From: Adiantum capillus-veneris
Lineage: Eukaryota > Streptophyta > Polypodiopsida > Polypodiales > Pteridaceae
NCBI GenBank assembly: GCA_014529385.2
Contig: CM043963.1
Span: 111,444,912-111,508,911 of the forward strand
Length of the DNA: 64,000 nt
Direction of reading: 5' to 3'
Part shown: piece after piece, positions 10,862-21,490 of the stretch
How the letters are laid out: each line of letters begins with the position of its first letter
Numbering within the stretch: position 1 is the stretch's first letter
The notes under the pieces: generated by a model
What the model was told of the DNA's origin: nothing
What the model saw: the letters and a program-made list of their open reading frames with translations, nothing else
The model's database searches: none
Made by a program: the position numbers and the translations under genes

Positions 10862-11335
10862 TAATGGCAACTTCATTAGAAAAATTTTGAACTCATTTTT
10901 GGGCCTTTTAAGAGTGTCACATCATCAAAGTTGTACAAAAGAAAGCAACCCGATAGGCCCCTCTAAATATTGCTTAGAACCCCATAATATGACCTATCAT
11001 TGGAAAGTTCTTGAAAAATAAATTCTAAAGAGCCAGGTCCGAAAAGTTTGGATGACTTCTATGAAAGTTATGCCATTTTTTTTCAATTAGCCAGGTTTTG
11101 TTATCGTTACGGTAATCTAAAATCACCTTTTTCTAGATCTACATGAAGGCAATGTCCGATACATGCATGCTATATATCAATAGATAGCATTTGAAGAGTA
11201 GATTCTAAATATCCAACCTCCGATAAGTTTGGATCTTATTTGCAAAAAATTTAGCAATCCCCACTTTTTGAAAGCTATGCCACATCAACAATTCTTACAG
11301 GGCCCATTTTTTAGTCTAAAGAGCCTCAACTGTCT
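10862..11335. other. Non-coding insertion inside Y integrase
   Basis: Integrase homology stops just right of this interval and resumes at 10861. The intervening ~470 bp encode nothing recognisable. Two parts resemble each other about 180 bp apart: around 11026-11075 (aaagagccaggtccgaaaagtttggatgac) and around 11206-11240 (aaatatccaacctccgataagtttggatct), each followed by gaaag(t/c)tatgcca. I see no LTR, terminal inverted repeats or clear target duplication, so the kind of insertion is unknown. Confidence 0.55.
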
Positions 11336-11910
11336 TTGTCAAAATGGAAATGAGAGTTTATTTGGTACTCTCAGCTTGGCCATTTGCTTGTGGATAGTAA
11401 GGCGTGGACTTATGGTGAGCTATCATGAAGTTGGTAGTGAGTTCTTTTATTACTCCATTTGTAAAATGAGTACCCTTGTCACTCACAATCTCAAAAGGAC
11501 AACCAAATCTTGTAACAATGTTCTCGAAGAGAAACTTGGCAGTTGACCTCGCATCAGCCTTACGTGTCACCCTGGCTTCTGCCCACTTTGTTAGATAGTC
11601 AGTGGCAACGATAATATATCAAGATTGAGTGCTACAAGCTGTCGGACTAATTGGGCCTACAAAGTCCAAACCCCCTTTTTAAAATGGTTGAGTCACTTTA
11701 ATAGGATGTAAGGGCATATTATCCTTTCGTTATGTGACCTTGTAACGTTGGCATTCATCACATCTTTTTGCAAAAAGTGATGCATCCTTGAATAAGGTAG
11801 CCCACCAATAGCCTGATTGCAACACCTTTCTAGCTGTTAGTTCCCTTGAGAAATGTCCTCTGGCTATACCCATGTGGGCTTCCTGTAGTATGTATAAATA
11901 CTCATCCTCA
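11336..11910 (-). pseudogene. pol: Element Y integrase zinc finger and core
   Basis: The zinc-binding module is visible at about 11900-11740 with AHMGIARGHF and CDECQRYK (H-H-C-C). The core follows with GLDFVGPI (about 11650), IVSDKGTHF (about 11480) and QANGQAEST (about 11370), so the D, D and E positions are all present. Stops and small frame changes occur throughout. The reading frame then runs into the inserted non-coding block. Confidence 0.8.
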
Positions 11911-11948
11911 CGGGCACAACGTCTAAGAATATCATCCTTCCCTAGCCT

Positions 11949-12006
11949 GTAGAGAGTTCCTGCGATGAGAGAATAAGGTAGAGAGTTCCTGCGATGAGAG
12001 AATAAG
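11949..12006. repeat. Exact 29-bp tandem duplication (first)
   Basis: The 29-bp unit at 11949-11977 is repeated without mismatch at 11978-12006. It lies in the linker between RNase H and integrase of Y. The length is not a multiple of three. Confidence 0.95.
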
Positions 12007-12097
12007 GGTCACACTCTTTTAACAGATTTCAAGCTATGTCTTTACGAAGCACTTTGGGTGGAAAACCGTTAACTAAAAATTTCACAATCCTCTCACT

Positions 12098-13809
12098 TCA
12101 TTCAGGTATGGTTTCGACTAGGAATAGAGAAGTATCGGGCAACTCATCATCGACTCCAGTAGGGGCTTCACCATTGGGTATGCGAGACAAACGATCCGCC
12201 ATGACATGTGTTTTACCAGGTCTCACCACAACGGTAAAATCAAACTCAAGGAGAATTAACAACCATCGTGTAATTATTTCCGTGGAACAAGGTTTATTTA
12301 CTAGATACAACAAGGCTCGATGATCAACATAGAACACAAACTTGTTGGCCAGAAGGTAGTAGCAAAATTTCTTCACTGCATAAATCATACCTAAACCTTC
12401 TCTCTCTGTAGTGGTGTAGTTTCTCTCGGTATCATTCAATTGGCGACTTGCAAAGCTAATGGGGTAGTCCAGTTTATGTTCTCGTGGTTGAGCTAGAACA
12501 TACCCAATAGCAAAGTTTGATGCATCAATATGCACATGGAAAATTACATTCCAATCGGGCACTCGTAGAATAGGAGCTCTAGTCAAGGTCTTTTTCAATG
12601 ACTCATAAGCATGGTCACACTCCGCAATCCATTGGAACTCAATAAGAAGCTTGTACAAAGGACGAGCTATCTTGGCAAATTTTAAAATAAACCGTCGGTA
12701 ATAACCAACATGGCCCATGAACCTTTGAACTCTTTTATAGTTTGTAGGTGGTGGCAATTCAGCAATGGCTTTAGTTTTTCTCTCATCTATGGAGATCCCA
12801 TTTTTGGACACTATATGCCCTAAAATGACTCCATGCTTAACCCAAAATTGGCATTTGAAAGGGTTTAAGGAGATGCGATACATTTGAAAGGGTTTAAGGA
12901 AATGCGATACAATCTACACTTCTCAAACACTTTTTGTAAGCATGATAGATGTTCTTTCCAAGAGGAATAAACACAAAGGTCATCTAAGAAAGCTTCAGAA
13001 AACTCTCTCAGATATTCTCTAAAAGCAGTGTTTATTAATATTTGAAAGGTAGCAGGGGCATTGGTTAAGCCAAAAGCCATAACACAAAATACGAACACTT
13101 CGAATTCGATTATAAAAGCTGTTTTAGCTTGGTCCTCTAGCACAATTGTGATTTGATTGTAGCTAGAGTTCCCATCTGAAAAGCTATAAGCCTCCTTCCC
13201 TACAACTCTTTCAAGCACATGTTCTGAATATGGCAAGGGGTAATGGTCTCTCTTAGTGGCGGCATTGACCTTCTTGAGATCCACGCACACTCTGAGTTTC
13301 CCATTCTTTTTTGGCACAATCACTATTGGAGACACCCATTCCAAGTGCTCAATAGGGTATATGAATCCGCATTCCACAAGCTTTTCAATCTCTTCTTGAA
13401 CAATTTTTGCATATTTAGGATTCATTGGGTAGGGTCGTTGTTGAACTGGTTTAGCCATGCTATTCATAGGGATTGTGTGTTTCACCATGGAAGGTGGAAC
13501 ACCTTTCATATCATGATATATCCATGCAAATATATCCCTGAATTTCTTGAGAAGTTCTTTAAGTACACACTCCTCAGTCTCTGTCAGATCATGGGCAATG
13601 AAAACAGGTTTGGACTCTTCTCTTGGTTCTACTAGCTCTATCTCCTTAACTATCACTGGACCTTCATAGAATCCATTGCTTCCATCGATAGGTTTTCTTT
13701 GAGCCTTTGTATACACAACCTTACGTTCCTCTGTGGTGTAGGATTTGAAACGTTTAGGTGCAGGGTGTAAGTCTGTGGGGTCCTGTTGTTCTGTGGACTG
13801 TGATTTCAC
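12098..13809 (-). pseudogene. pol: Element Y reverse transcriptase and RNase H
   Basis: Two overlapping ORFs (12865-13809 and 12098-12883) together make a Ty3/gypsy RT-RNase H. The first has the RT entry (WVSPIVIVPKKNGKLRVCVD), the palm (MAFGLTNAPATFQ) and the catalytic FLDDLCVYS near 12970. The second has the connection (GYYRRFI) and RNase H with VHIDASNFAIG (about 12535), the ERNYTTTEREGLGMIYA block and VDHRALLYL. The frame breaks at a 29-bp tandem duplication (12852-12909), which repeats LYRISLNPFKC. Apart from that, catalytic residues are intact. Confidence 0.9.
12852..12909. repeat. 29-bp tandem duplication breaking Y RT
   Basis: Units 12852-12880 and 12881-12909 differ at one base (g/a). 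Twenty-nine is 2 modulo 3, so the extra unit shifts the RT frame exactly where the two ORFs overlap. This is probably the first disabling change in pol that can be pinpointed. Confidence 0.95.
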
Positions 13810-13832
13810 TTCCGATTCCTTTTGTTGTTGAG

Positions 13833-14660
13833 CTAACTCTCGATTTCAAGTCGTCTCTTTACGGTACGAATCAACTTTGGCTTCTCTGTAGCCTCTAGTT
13901 GTGCGATGTCAATGGGTTGTGGACTACACCACATAATACTTTGAAGGTATTCACCCCAATTGTCTACCAACTTCCGATGAGCATCACATGCCCCTATATA
14001 ATTTAGCCATTCTGCGGTAGATTTCTTTTCATTTATTCTAGCACGCACATTTTCTTGATATCGTCGCCTCTTATATTTCTTACTTTTCTTGTCTAATTTT
14101 TGATTACGACCAATCTCTAGTGAAGAGTCACTAGATGAATCACTACTGGTGTCTTCTGCTCCCTTGGATAGATTGTCATCTGGGGTACCACTGGGCCTTG
14201 AATGGTTTGTCCCCACATTTGCACTAAGGTTTAACTAAGATTCTTCATCCTCAGAGTCAATTTCAATTGATGATTTTGACCCCAAATTGTGTGGGCTAAA
14301 GTCTTGTGAGGCGCTATTGGTTCCAATGCCAGTCAAACTTTCATCTTGTAGGTCATCAGAAGCTATATGCATTGCTTCTAGCATATTTAAGGGTACGAGT
14401 GGTGGAATTTCATCCCCCTCATGTGTTACCCAGGTCGTCCCCCAAGTGTCTATGGTTGCTGCTAGGTGAACCCAATCCACAATGTCTAACTCAGTCATCC
14501 CAGGTAGTACATCCATATAAGGAGAATCTTCCCCAACATCAGTGTCTGCTTTACACGTATAACAATACTGGAATGGGGTCGAGTGAACTGTGGTGTTAGA
14601 TCTATGATCAATTATAAACCTGTTTCCTAGAGGATGTGCTCGACTCGCTAGAAGATTCAC
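13833..14660 (-). pseudogene. Element Y spacer between protease and RT
   Basis: Two consecutive minus-strand ORFs (14235-14660 and 13833-14216) lie between the protease-like segment and RT. The first is mixed with an acidic end (SIEIDSEDEES). The second is Ser/Asp-rich (DTSSDSSSDSSLEIG), then basic (KKSKKYKRRRYQENVRARI), and ends TVKRRLEIES. I recognise no domain. A spacer of about 280 residues here is longer than usual in gypsy elements. Confidence 0.5.
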
Positions 14661-15030
14661 TCAAATGATAGAATATTGGAACTGCAAGTAGACATGGTTT
14701 TTAGACCAGTCATGCACCATTTTTGTTTCCCTCATGAAAGGACGTCCTAGGATCATCTCAGATGCCATAGTGTGCTTGGACAAGTCCATAACAATGAAGG
14801 TAATTCTTATTTTATGTCCAAAGACCTTGATCTTGAGATCTTCTAGCATCCAATAGGTTTAACAATAGACCCATTGGCCATCTTTACTACTATGGTTGTG
14901 GTTGCAAGGTGAGGTCTTCCCATAGTTTCCAACACTGTTTAGTCACAATGCTAACCCCAACGCCACCATCAAGGATTCCCTGCATAGTTAATCCCTTAGT
15001 AGTGATTGGTATGGTCGCATTGGATTCATC
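14661..15030 (-). pseudogene. pro: Element Y protease in the usual gag-pol position
   Basis: About 14985-14920 reads GILDGGVGVSIVTKQCW on the minus strand, the place where D-[ST]-G-A is expected; the residue after Asp is Gly, so the active site is changed. The C-terminal part at 14661-14849 has ASEMILGRPFMRETKM, the retropepsin I-L-G-R-P motif. Frames differ between the two halves. As it stands it should be inactive. Confidence 0.65.
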
Positions 15031-15104
15031 ACCCTCAAAGTATTTTCCCAACTTGTTAACATGTATTTCTACAACAAGGTTCTCATCTAGGTTGGGTTGT
15101 GGAT

Positions 15105-16222
15105 CTAGTGTTCCTCCTCTATTGGCATCTCCCTGGCTCCAACTATCTGTGCAAATTGTGGTAGCCCAACCTTCAATTCTCCATTAAGGAAATCTCGAAG
15201 AGCTAAGAATAGCTCAGGGTCTCCATATAGTTTGGACAAGATGGTGGTTCTAACCTCTGAAGCCATGACATCCATCAATTTAGAAATATTTAGTGGCACC
15301 TTTTGGGCTTCAGTCCCTTGACGTGGGGAAGATGGGATCTCCATTTCTTCAATAGGGTCAGGTAGTCCCTCCGTAAACATTCTTTCCATCAAGAAGTGAG
15401 TACGCCCACTTTCCCATGACTTTAAATCAGTTTCTTCTTGGATGACACTAGGTATGGCTAAGGGTCTATGGACTTGGTGAGGTTGTTGTTTCGTAGGGAA
15501 CACTGTGTTTGTAATCTGGATCTACCTAGGTGCTGGCTCTAGATCCCTTTGGGTATCTTCTACCAAACTCCTTAATTGTTTAGCTTGCTCGATCTCCTCC
15601 ATAGGGTTTGGGTAAGTTCCTATCTTCATCTTGGATCCTGGCCATTGTGGCTCATGACGATCTTCCTTGTTAGTTTCTTTCTTAGTGGTCGTTTTGGTGT
15701 CCATGGTTTCACGTGAATCAGAATCCTCTTCAGCATCATTCATATATACGGGGTCGTCACCAGTCCCTATGTTGGTCTTTGAAGTGGGGCTTGATTGTGC
15801 TGCTTTTTGCAATCTCTTCCTTCGAGTTTTCTTCTTCTTCTGAGATAGGGTAATTGATGCCGTGTCTCTTTCTTCAAGAATATAATTTTGTTTTTGGAGC
15901 ATCGATCGTGTGAGTACGTTTACTGGTACCACAGGAGTACTTTGTGATGGCTCCTTGGTAACCTTAATCAAGTTTAATAGTGTGATCTTTGGTGCATTTG
16001 GATTATTCGGACATTGGGCAATCAAATGATCTATGCCACATCGATTACACATGAGTATCGGAATTGCAGATGTGCTCGCTTGATTGGTTTGCATGAGTGT
16101 GGTGTTCTTTTGTAGCCTAGTAGGACACTTGGCCACATGATGTGGACCTCCACACTCATAGCATTGAAGAGGTGGTCTCTTAGCAGTGTAATTGATATTT
16201 TGGCCTCTTGCAGCAAGAGCAA
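15105..16222 (-). pseudogene. gag: Element Y gag C-terminal part
   Basis: Directly left of the copia insertion the frame carries two zinc knuckles, CYECGGPHHVAKC (about 16166-16128) and CNRCGIDHLIAQC (about 16053-16015). A charged region follows (QKKKKTRRKRLQKA, DDPVYMNDAEEDSDS), then, after a stop near 15522, a second segment (15105-15503) with PLNISKLMDVMASEV leading toward the protease. It is contiguous in frame with the gag at 21491 once Z and one target-site copy are removed. Confidence 0.8.
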
Positions 16223-16544
16223 TGTGAAGAATGAGGATGCAAGAGAGCTACACAAGACAAGCACAAAGCACACAGAGATGGAAAGCTTCTTCTTCTTCTT
16301 CACAGAAAAGAGAGTACAAAATGACTAAGTGCTAAAACTGAAAAGTAGCACATATGTACATGCGGTCACTAAGTGTGAACTCGCTAGAAGCGTACTAGGC
16401 TGGCACTATAAGTGTAGTCCAGCTGTAGAATCACTGGCAGAGATCCTCCGTGTCGGTCACCTAACGCGCCAGTGAGTAAATGCCGTAAGCGGCCAAGACC
16501 CGTAGTGGATGCCAGCTCAAGGTGTAGAGCTCGACATCTCAACA
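16223..16544 (-). repeat. Element Z 3' LTR
   Basis: The 322-bp LTR runs TGTGAAG to CTCAACA on the plus strand (TGTTGAG to TTCACA in element orientation). It is identical to the other LTR except for one C/T difference in the short CTT-repeat neighbourhood (cttcacag here, cttcatag there). Confidence 0.97.
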
Positions 16545-16552
16545 CTCCCCCT
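16545..16552 (-). promoter_or_regulatory. Polypurine tract of element Z
   Basis: On the minus strand this is AGGGGGAG immediately before TGTTGAGATG, the 3' LTR start. This is the expected second-strand primer. Confidence 0.8.
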
Positions 16553-19500
16553 CGAGCTCTGCATGTTGCAGAGTCCAAGCATAGTCTGGAAACGTCGAAG
16601 CTTCTCAGCTCCGAGGGCCTTGGTAAAGATATCCGCTATCTACTCCTCTGTGCTGACGTAGACCAAGTCGATGTCGCCCGCCAACACTCGCTCTCGAACG
16701 TAGTGGTAATGGACCTCTATGTGTTTGGTCCTAGCATGGAACACTGGGTTCCTAGCCAACTGCATGCTGCTGAGGTTGTCACAATGAATGACAATCTGCT
16801 GGTCCACCTGCACTCCCAAGTCCTCAAGTAATGTGCGTAGCCAAGCTACCTCGCACGCCGCAACTGCTGCACCTCTGTACTCGGCCTCTGTGCTCGATAA
16901 AGCAACCGTAGGCTGCTTTTTGTTGCTCCAAGTAACAGCAGCACTCCCAAAAGAGAACATGAAGCCACTCGTAGATCTCCTATCAACAATGCTACCTGCC
17001 CAATCTGCATCTGTATACCCATACAATGCTAATGGTGCATCTGCTGCATAGAACAATGCGTAGTCAAGAGTCCCTTGCACATACCTAAGTGTGCGTCGTA
17101 CTCCATCCAAATGTGGCTTCCTCGGAAGCTGCATGAACTGACTCTCCAAGCCTACTGTGTAGCTCAAGTCTGGCCTTGTGATAGTCAAGTAGATTAGACT
17201 ACCCACCATCTTCCTGTACATATTGACATCCTCAACAACATCACCCTTCTCTGCACTCAGCTTTGCATTCACATCCAAGGGAATGGAAATCGGCTTACAA
17301 TCAGCCATACCATACTTTGACAACATGTCCAAAGCATATTGTCTCTGTGACAGCCATACACCCTCTGGAGTCCTGATCACCTCAATGCCAAGAAAGTAGC
17401 GCAACTCGCCCAAATCTTTCATTTCAAACTCCTGTTTGAGAAGACCCTTCACATGGTCAATCTCCATAGCATTGTCACCAACAATAATAAGGTCATCTAC
17501 ATATATGGTAATGACCACAATCCCCACATCACTCTCACGTACATAGAGTGAATGATCAGCATGAGCTCTCCTAAAACCAATACTGACAAGATACTTGGCA
17601 ATCCTGTCATACCATGCTCTAGAGCCCTGCTTCAACCCATACAAAGCTTTGAGAAGTCTGCATACATAATCTGGGTAACCTGGATCGACATAACCAGGTG
17701 GCTGATCCATATACACTTCCTCTTGCAACTCACCATTCAAGAAGGCATTCTTTACATCCATTTGATGCATAATCCATCCTCTAGATGCAGCCACTGCTAT
17801 GACAGCTCTCACAGTCGTCATCTTTGCCACTGGAGCAAAGGTCTCCTCATAGTCTATGCCATACGTCTGTGCATAACCCTTTGCGACCAGCCTTGCCTTG
17901 TGACGCTCAATGTTACCATCAGCCTTATGCTTGGTTTTATACACCCATTTACAGCCAATAGCTTTCTTGCCACTTGGCAATGGCACCAACTCCCATGTGT
18001 CATTTGCTTCCAATGCAGCCATCTCTTCATTCATTGAATCATCCCAATGCACATTTCCAACTGCATCCTCAAAACATGTGGGCTCCACATCCTGTATCAC
18101 AATAGCCATGTAGGCTTGGTGATGCGCTAGATACCCATCATAAGTCAATTTCTGAACTGGATTTCTGACTCTATTAGATCTGCGCGGTCCTTGGTCACTC
18201 CTTTGCCCTCTAGCATCTTCTTGTACTTTCCTTACACCAGGTGTCCTGACAGCCGAAATTCCAAATTCCTCATCAAGACTTTGTTCAGAACCATCTGAAT
18301 CCATGTCTACATTTGAAAAACCTGATGATGCATCAACCATAAAGGGAGGTTCATCAACCTTTTCCTTTCCTTTTCGTGATACATTCCCTGTACCTGTTGG
18401 TGGAGTAACCTGCGTACGTAGTCTACCATTCCATGGTTTCTCAACAGAGCCACGAGAAGAGGACTCTTGTGGTCCACTCAAAACCTGTGACTGTGGCCTC
18501 ACATTTTGTACAACCACATCATCTTTTACATCAGCCCCAATAGTGCCATGTGCATTACTGTACCAGCTGCTCATCTCATCAAAGACTACATCTCTGCTCA
18601 CTCGTAATTCTCGTGTAGTAGGATTGTAGCACCTGTACCCCTTTTGTTCAAGGGAATATCCCACAAGAATACATTTCTCTGCTTTAGGATCCAATTTCCT
18701 ACGCAACTCATCTGGTACATGCACGTAAGCTATGCAGCCAAACACTTTCAAGTGTGCCAAATCAGGCTTTGTACCTGTAAACTTTTCCTCAGGTGTTACA
18801 TCATGCACCGCAGCTGTAGGTGTCTTGTTCATAATGTACACAACTGTATTTACAGCTTCAGCCCAGAAATGATGAGGCATGTTCTTCTCATTCATCAATG
18901 CACGTGCAACGTCTGCAATGTGCCTGTTTTTCCTTTCTGCGACCCCATTCTGCTGTGGAGTATATCTGCATGTAAACTGCCTGTGTATACCATGCATTCG
19001 CAGAAAATCTGAAAAATCATTGGAGAAGTACTCTCCCCCTCCATCTGACCTCAATGTCTTGATTTGCATATCTGTCTCCTTCTCAATCATGACTTTGAAG
19101 TCTTGAAAGTGACCAAACACTTCACTTTTGTTACGCATGAAGTAGACCCATACTTTCCTTGTATGGTCATCAATGAAAGAGACATAATACCTGCAACCAT
19201 GTATACTTGCAGTATCGGTTGGACCCCAAACATCTGTGTGCACCACCTCAAGTGGCCTTTTACATACATTGCGCTCATGTGGAAATGAGCCCTTTGACTG
19301 TTTTCCAAACTGGCATGCTGCACACACTTTATGCATACCATCCACCTTGAATTTGGGCAAACCTTTTACAATCTGTTTTGATTGCATGCTGCGCAATCTC
19401 TGCTCATTGACATGGCCAATGCGTTTGTGCCAAATGTCAACATCAGCCACAACACCTGTGCCCTGTGCAAATAATGCAGCTTTTACCTCAGGCATGTCTA

Positions 19501-20902
19501 CATTCAGCGTAAACATTCTGCCCACACATTTGCCCTCTGTGATCAGCTTACAGCCATTCTGGAAATCTTCTACATAACAGCCATTTGGATTGAAGCGAAC
19601 CTGCAAACCCTGCTCAACCATTTGTCCAACAGAAACAAGATTCTTTGTAATGTTTGGGACATGAAGTACATCTGCTAAGTACTTTGATTTTCCACTCTTC
19701 GTATTTAGAGGTATGTCCCCTACATGAGCAATGGGGTGAGCTGTATCATCTCCTGTCTGCACATAGCCTGACACATCTGGTTTGCGCATATCTCTAAACC
19801 ACTCTCCACGAGACGTCATGTGATTAGAGGCACCTGAATCCACATACCAAACATCATCTTGGGTGGAATTCTCTGCAGTCATTGTATTCATTACATGCTG
19901 CATAACAAACATGCGCTCGTTTTTGCTGTCATCTGCATCTCTGCTAGTAGATGCATAGTTGCCCTGTTCTCTCTTTCTAGTTGCTTTTCCCTTTGGACAG
20001 TCACGTGACATGTGACCTCTTTCACCACAAGTCCAACATTCTCTACTATCTGGAGTATGTTGCTGCCTGCTTGATCCTGCACCACGACCTCTTTGACTCC
20101 CCCTGCCTTGAGACTGGTTTCCCCTGCCACCTGTATTGTTTTGATTTGATTGACCTTCCAGAAATTGGCCCCTGCAACCCCTTGGGCCTCGACCACGACC
20201 TCTACCTCTACCTCTGTTGGAGTTAGAATAGAAGGCCTGTTCAGAATTATTTCTGCCATGAGAAGAAGATGTGTCAAGGTTCTTCTCCTCAAGAATAAGC
20301 ATAGAAATCAAATCTTGGAACATGGGGATGTCGTCTCTTGTATTCATGGAAGACCTAAAATGTACATACTCATCTCCTAGACCATCCAAGCATGCACGGA
20401 CAATGTCATCGTCTTCCACTGAGACTTTAATAGATCCAAGAGCCTCAATGATACTCTTGATCTTCAAGGCATAATCATTGATTGAGAGGTTGTTCCTCTT
20501 AACCTGATTTAGCTCCGACTTTAGTTGAAGCTTCCTGGCCTTGGTGTTCACCTCGAACACTCTGCTTAAGTTTCTCCATGCAATGGCGGGGGTTTCAGCA
20601 TCCTGTAGATAGCCCATCATGCCATCTGTGATGCTCATAGACAACCAATACATCACTTTGCTCTGGCCTTGTTGCCAGTCCCTCAAAGCTTTCCTTTGTT
20701 CTCCTGTAGCATTTGCCTCGGGAATCTCTGGTTCCTTTTCATTGTCTCCTTCTACATAGTCCCAATAACCTTTTCCTTTTAGGAAATTTGTTATTCTGAA
20801 CTTCCATGCAGGGTAGTTATTTTTCTCAAGCTTCTCAGTAACAATCTGACTGAAACCGTCAGACATCTTGAAGCACAAAGACAAAATAGCTGCAATCTGC
20901 AA
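16553..20902 (-). CDS. gag-pol: Element Z gag-pol polyprotein, one late nonsense codon
   Basis: One open frame of 1420 codons (20902-16640) has all copia domains in order. The gag core is preceded by MSDGFSQIVTEKLEKNNYP, the likely true start (residue 13). Then come zinc knuckle CWTCGERGHMSRDC (about 287-300), protease YVDSGASNHMTS (about 353), and GAG-pre-integrase IWHKRIGHVNEQRL. Integrase has D, D, E in FIDDHTR (about 577), RSDGGGEY (about 620) and QNGVAERKNR (about 655). RT has YVDDLIIV (about 1135) and RNase H has YTDADWAGS (about 1298) and LSSTEAEYRG. The frame stops at a TAG after VYVSTEE, yet homologous sequence (IADIFTKALGAEKL) continues in the same frame toward 16553. The TAG, probably from CAG, is the only visible lesion and lies beyond all catalytic motifs, so activity may be retained. 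Confidence 0.95.
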
Positions 20903-21155
20903 AAACCTGCAAATCTGCTGAACCTGCTATCGTGGTTCCTGTAACGCTTTCTACACTCAACGAGTGTCCACAATCAAGCGTTTCACAACCACTGTACTTG
21001 TTCAGTAAATCTCTGTATACTGCACTTTGGAGACCTGTTCAGAAACTTGTGCGAAAAACCCCTAAAAAAATTTTCGCTGCGCGAGGCGCCTTCGGCATCT
21101 GGTCGTGGATTGCGAACGAAGGGATTGTGATGCTCTTGCTCTCTTGCCTGCACCA

Positions 21156-21168
21156 GGCTCTGATACCA
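21156..21168 (-). promoter_or_regulatory. Primer binding site of element Z (tRNA-iMet)
   Basis: The plus strand reads GGCTCTGATACCA directly left of the 5' LTR. On the element strand this is TGGTATCAGAGCC, the classic complement of the plant initiator methionine tRNA 3' end. Confidence 0.95.
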
Positions 21169-21490
21169 TGTGAAGAATGAGGATGCAAGAGAGCTACACA
21201 AGACAAGCACAAAGCACACAGAGATGGAAAGCTTCTTCTTCTTCTTCATAGAAAAGAGAGTACAAAATGACTAAGTGCTAAAACTGAAAAGTAGCACATA
21301 TGTACATGCGGTCACTAAGTGTGAACTCGCTAGAAGCGTACTAGGCTGGCACTATAAGTGTAGTCCAGCTGTAGAATCACTGGCAGAGATCCTCCGTGTC
21401 GGTCACCTAACGCGCCAGTGAGTAAATGCCGTAAGCGGCCAAGACCCGTAGTGGATGCCAGCTCAAGGTGTAGAGCTCGACATCTCAACA
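21169..21490 (-). repeat. Element Z 5' LTR
   Basis: 322 bp, the partner of 16223-16544. As the 5' LTR it should carry the promoter; I did not identify a confident TATA box by eye. Confidence 0.97.

Larger units (their letters stand above)
16223..21490 (-). mobile_element. Young Ty1/copia element Z nested in Y gag
   Basis: It is complete with two 322-bp LTRs (16223-16544, 21169-21490) differing at one C/T site, a perfect 13-base initiator-Met primer site abutting the 5' LTR, a polypurine tract abutting the 3' LTR, and one long polyprotein ORF. Flanks are AGCAA and AGCAG, a probable 5-bp duplication with one mismatch. It interrupts the gag of Y between zinc knuckles two and three. It is the youngest insertion in the window by LTR similarity. 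Confidence 0.97.
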
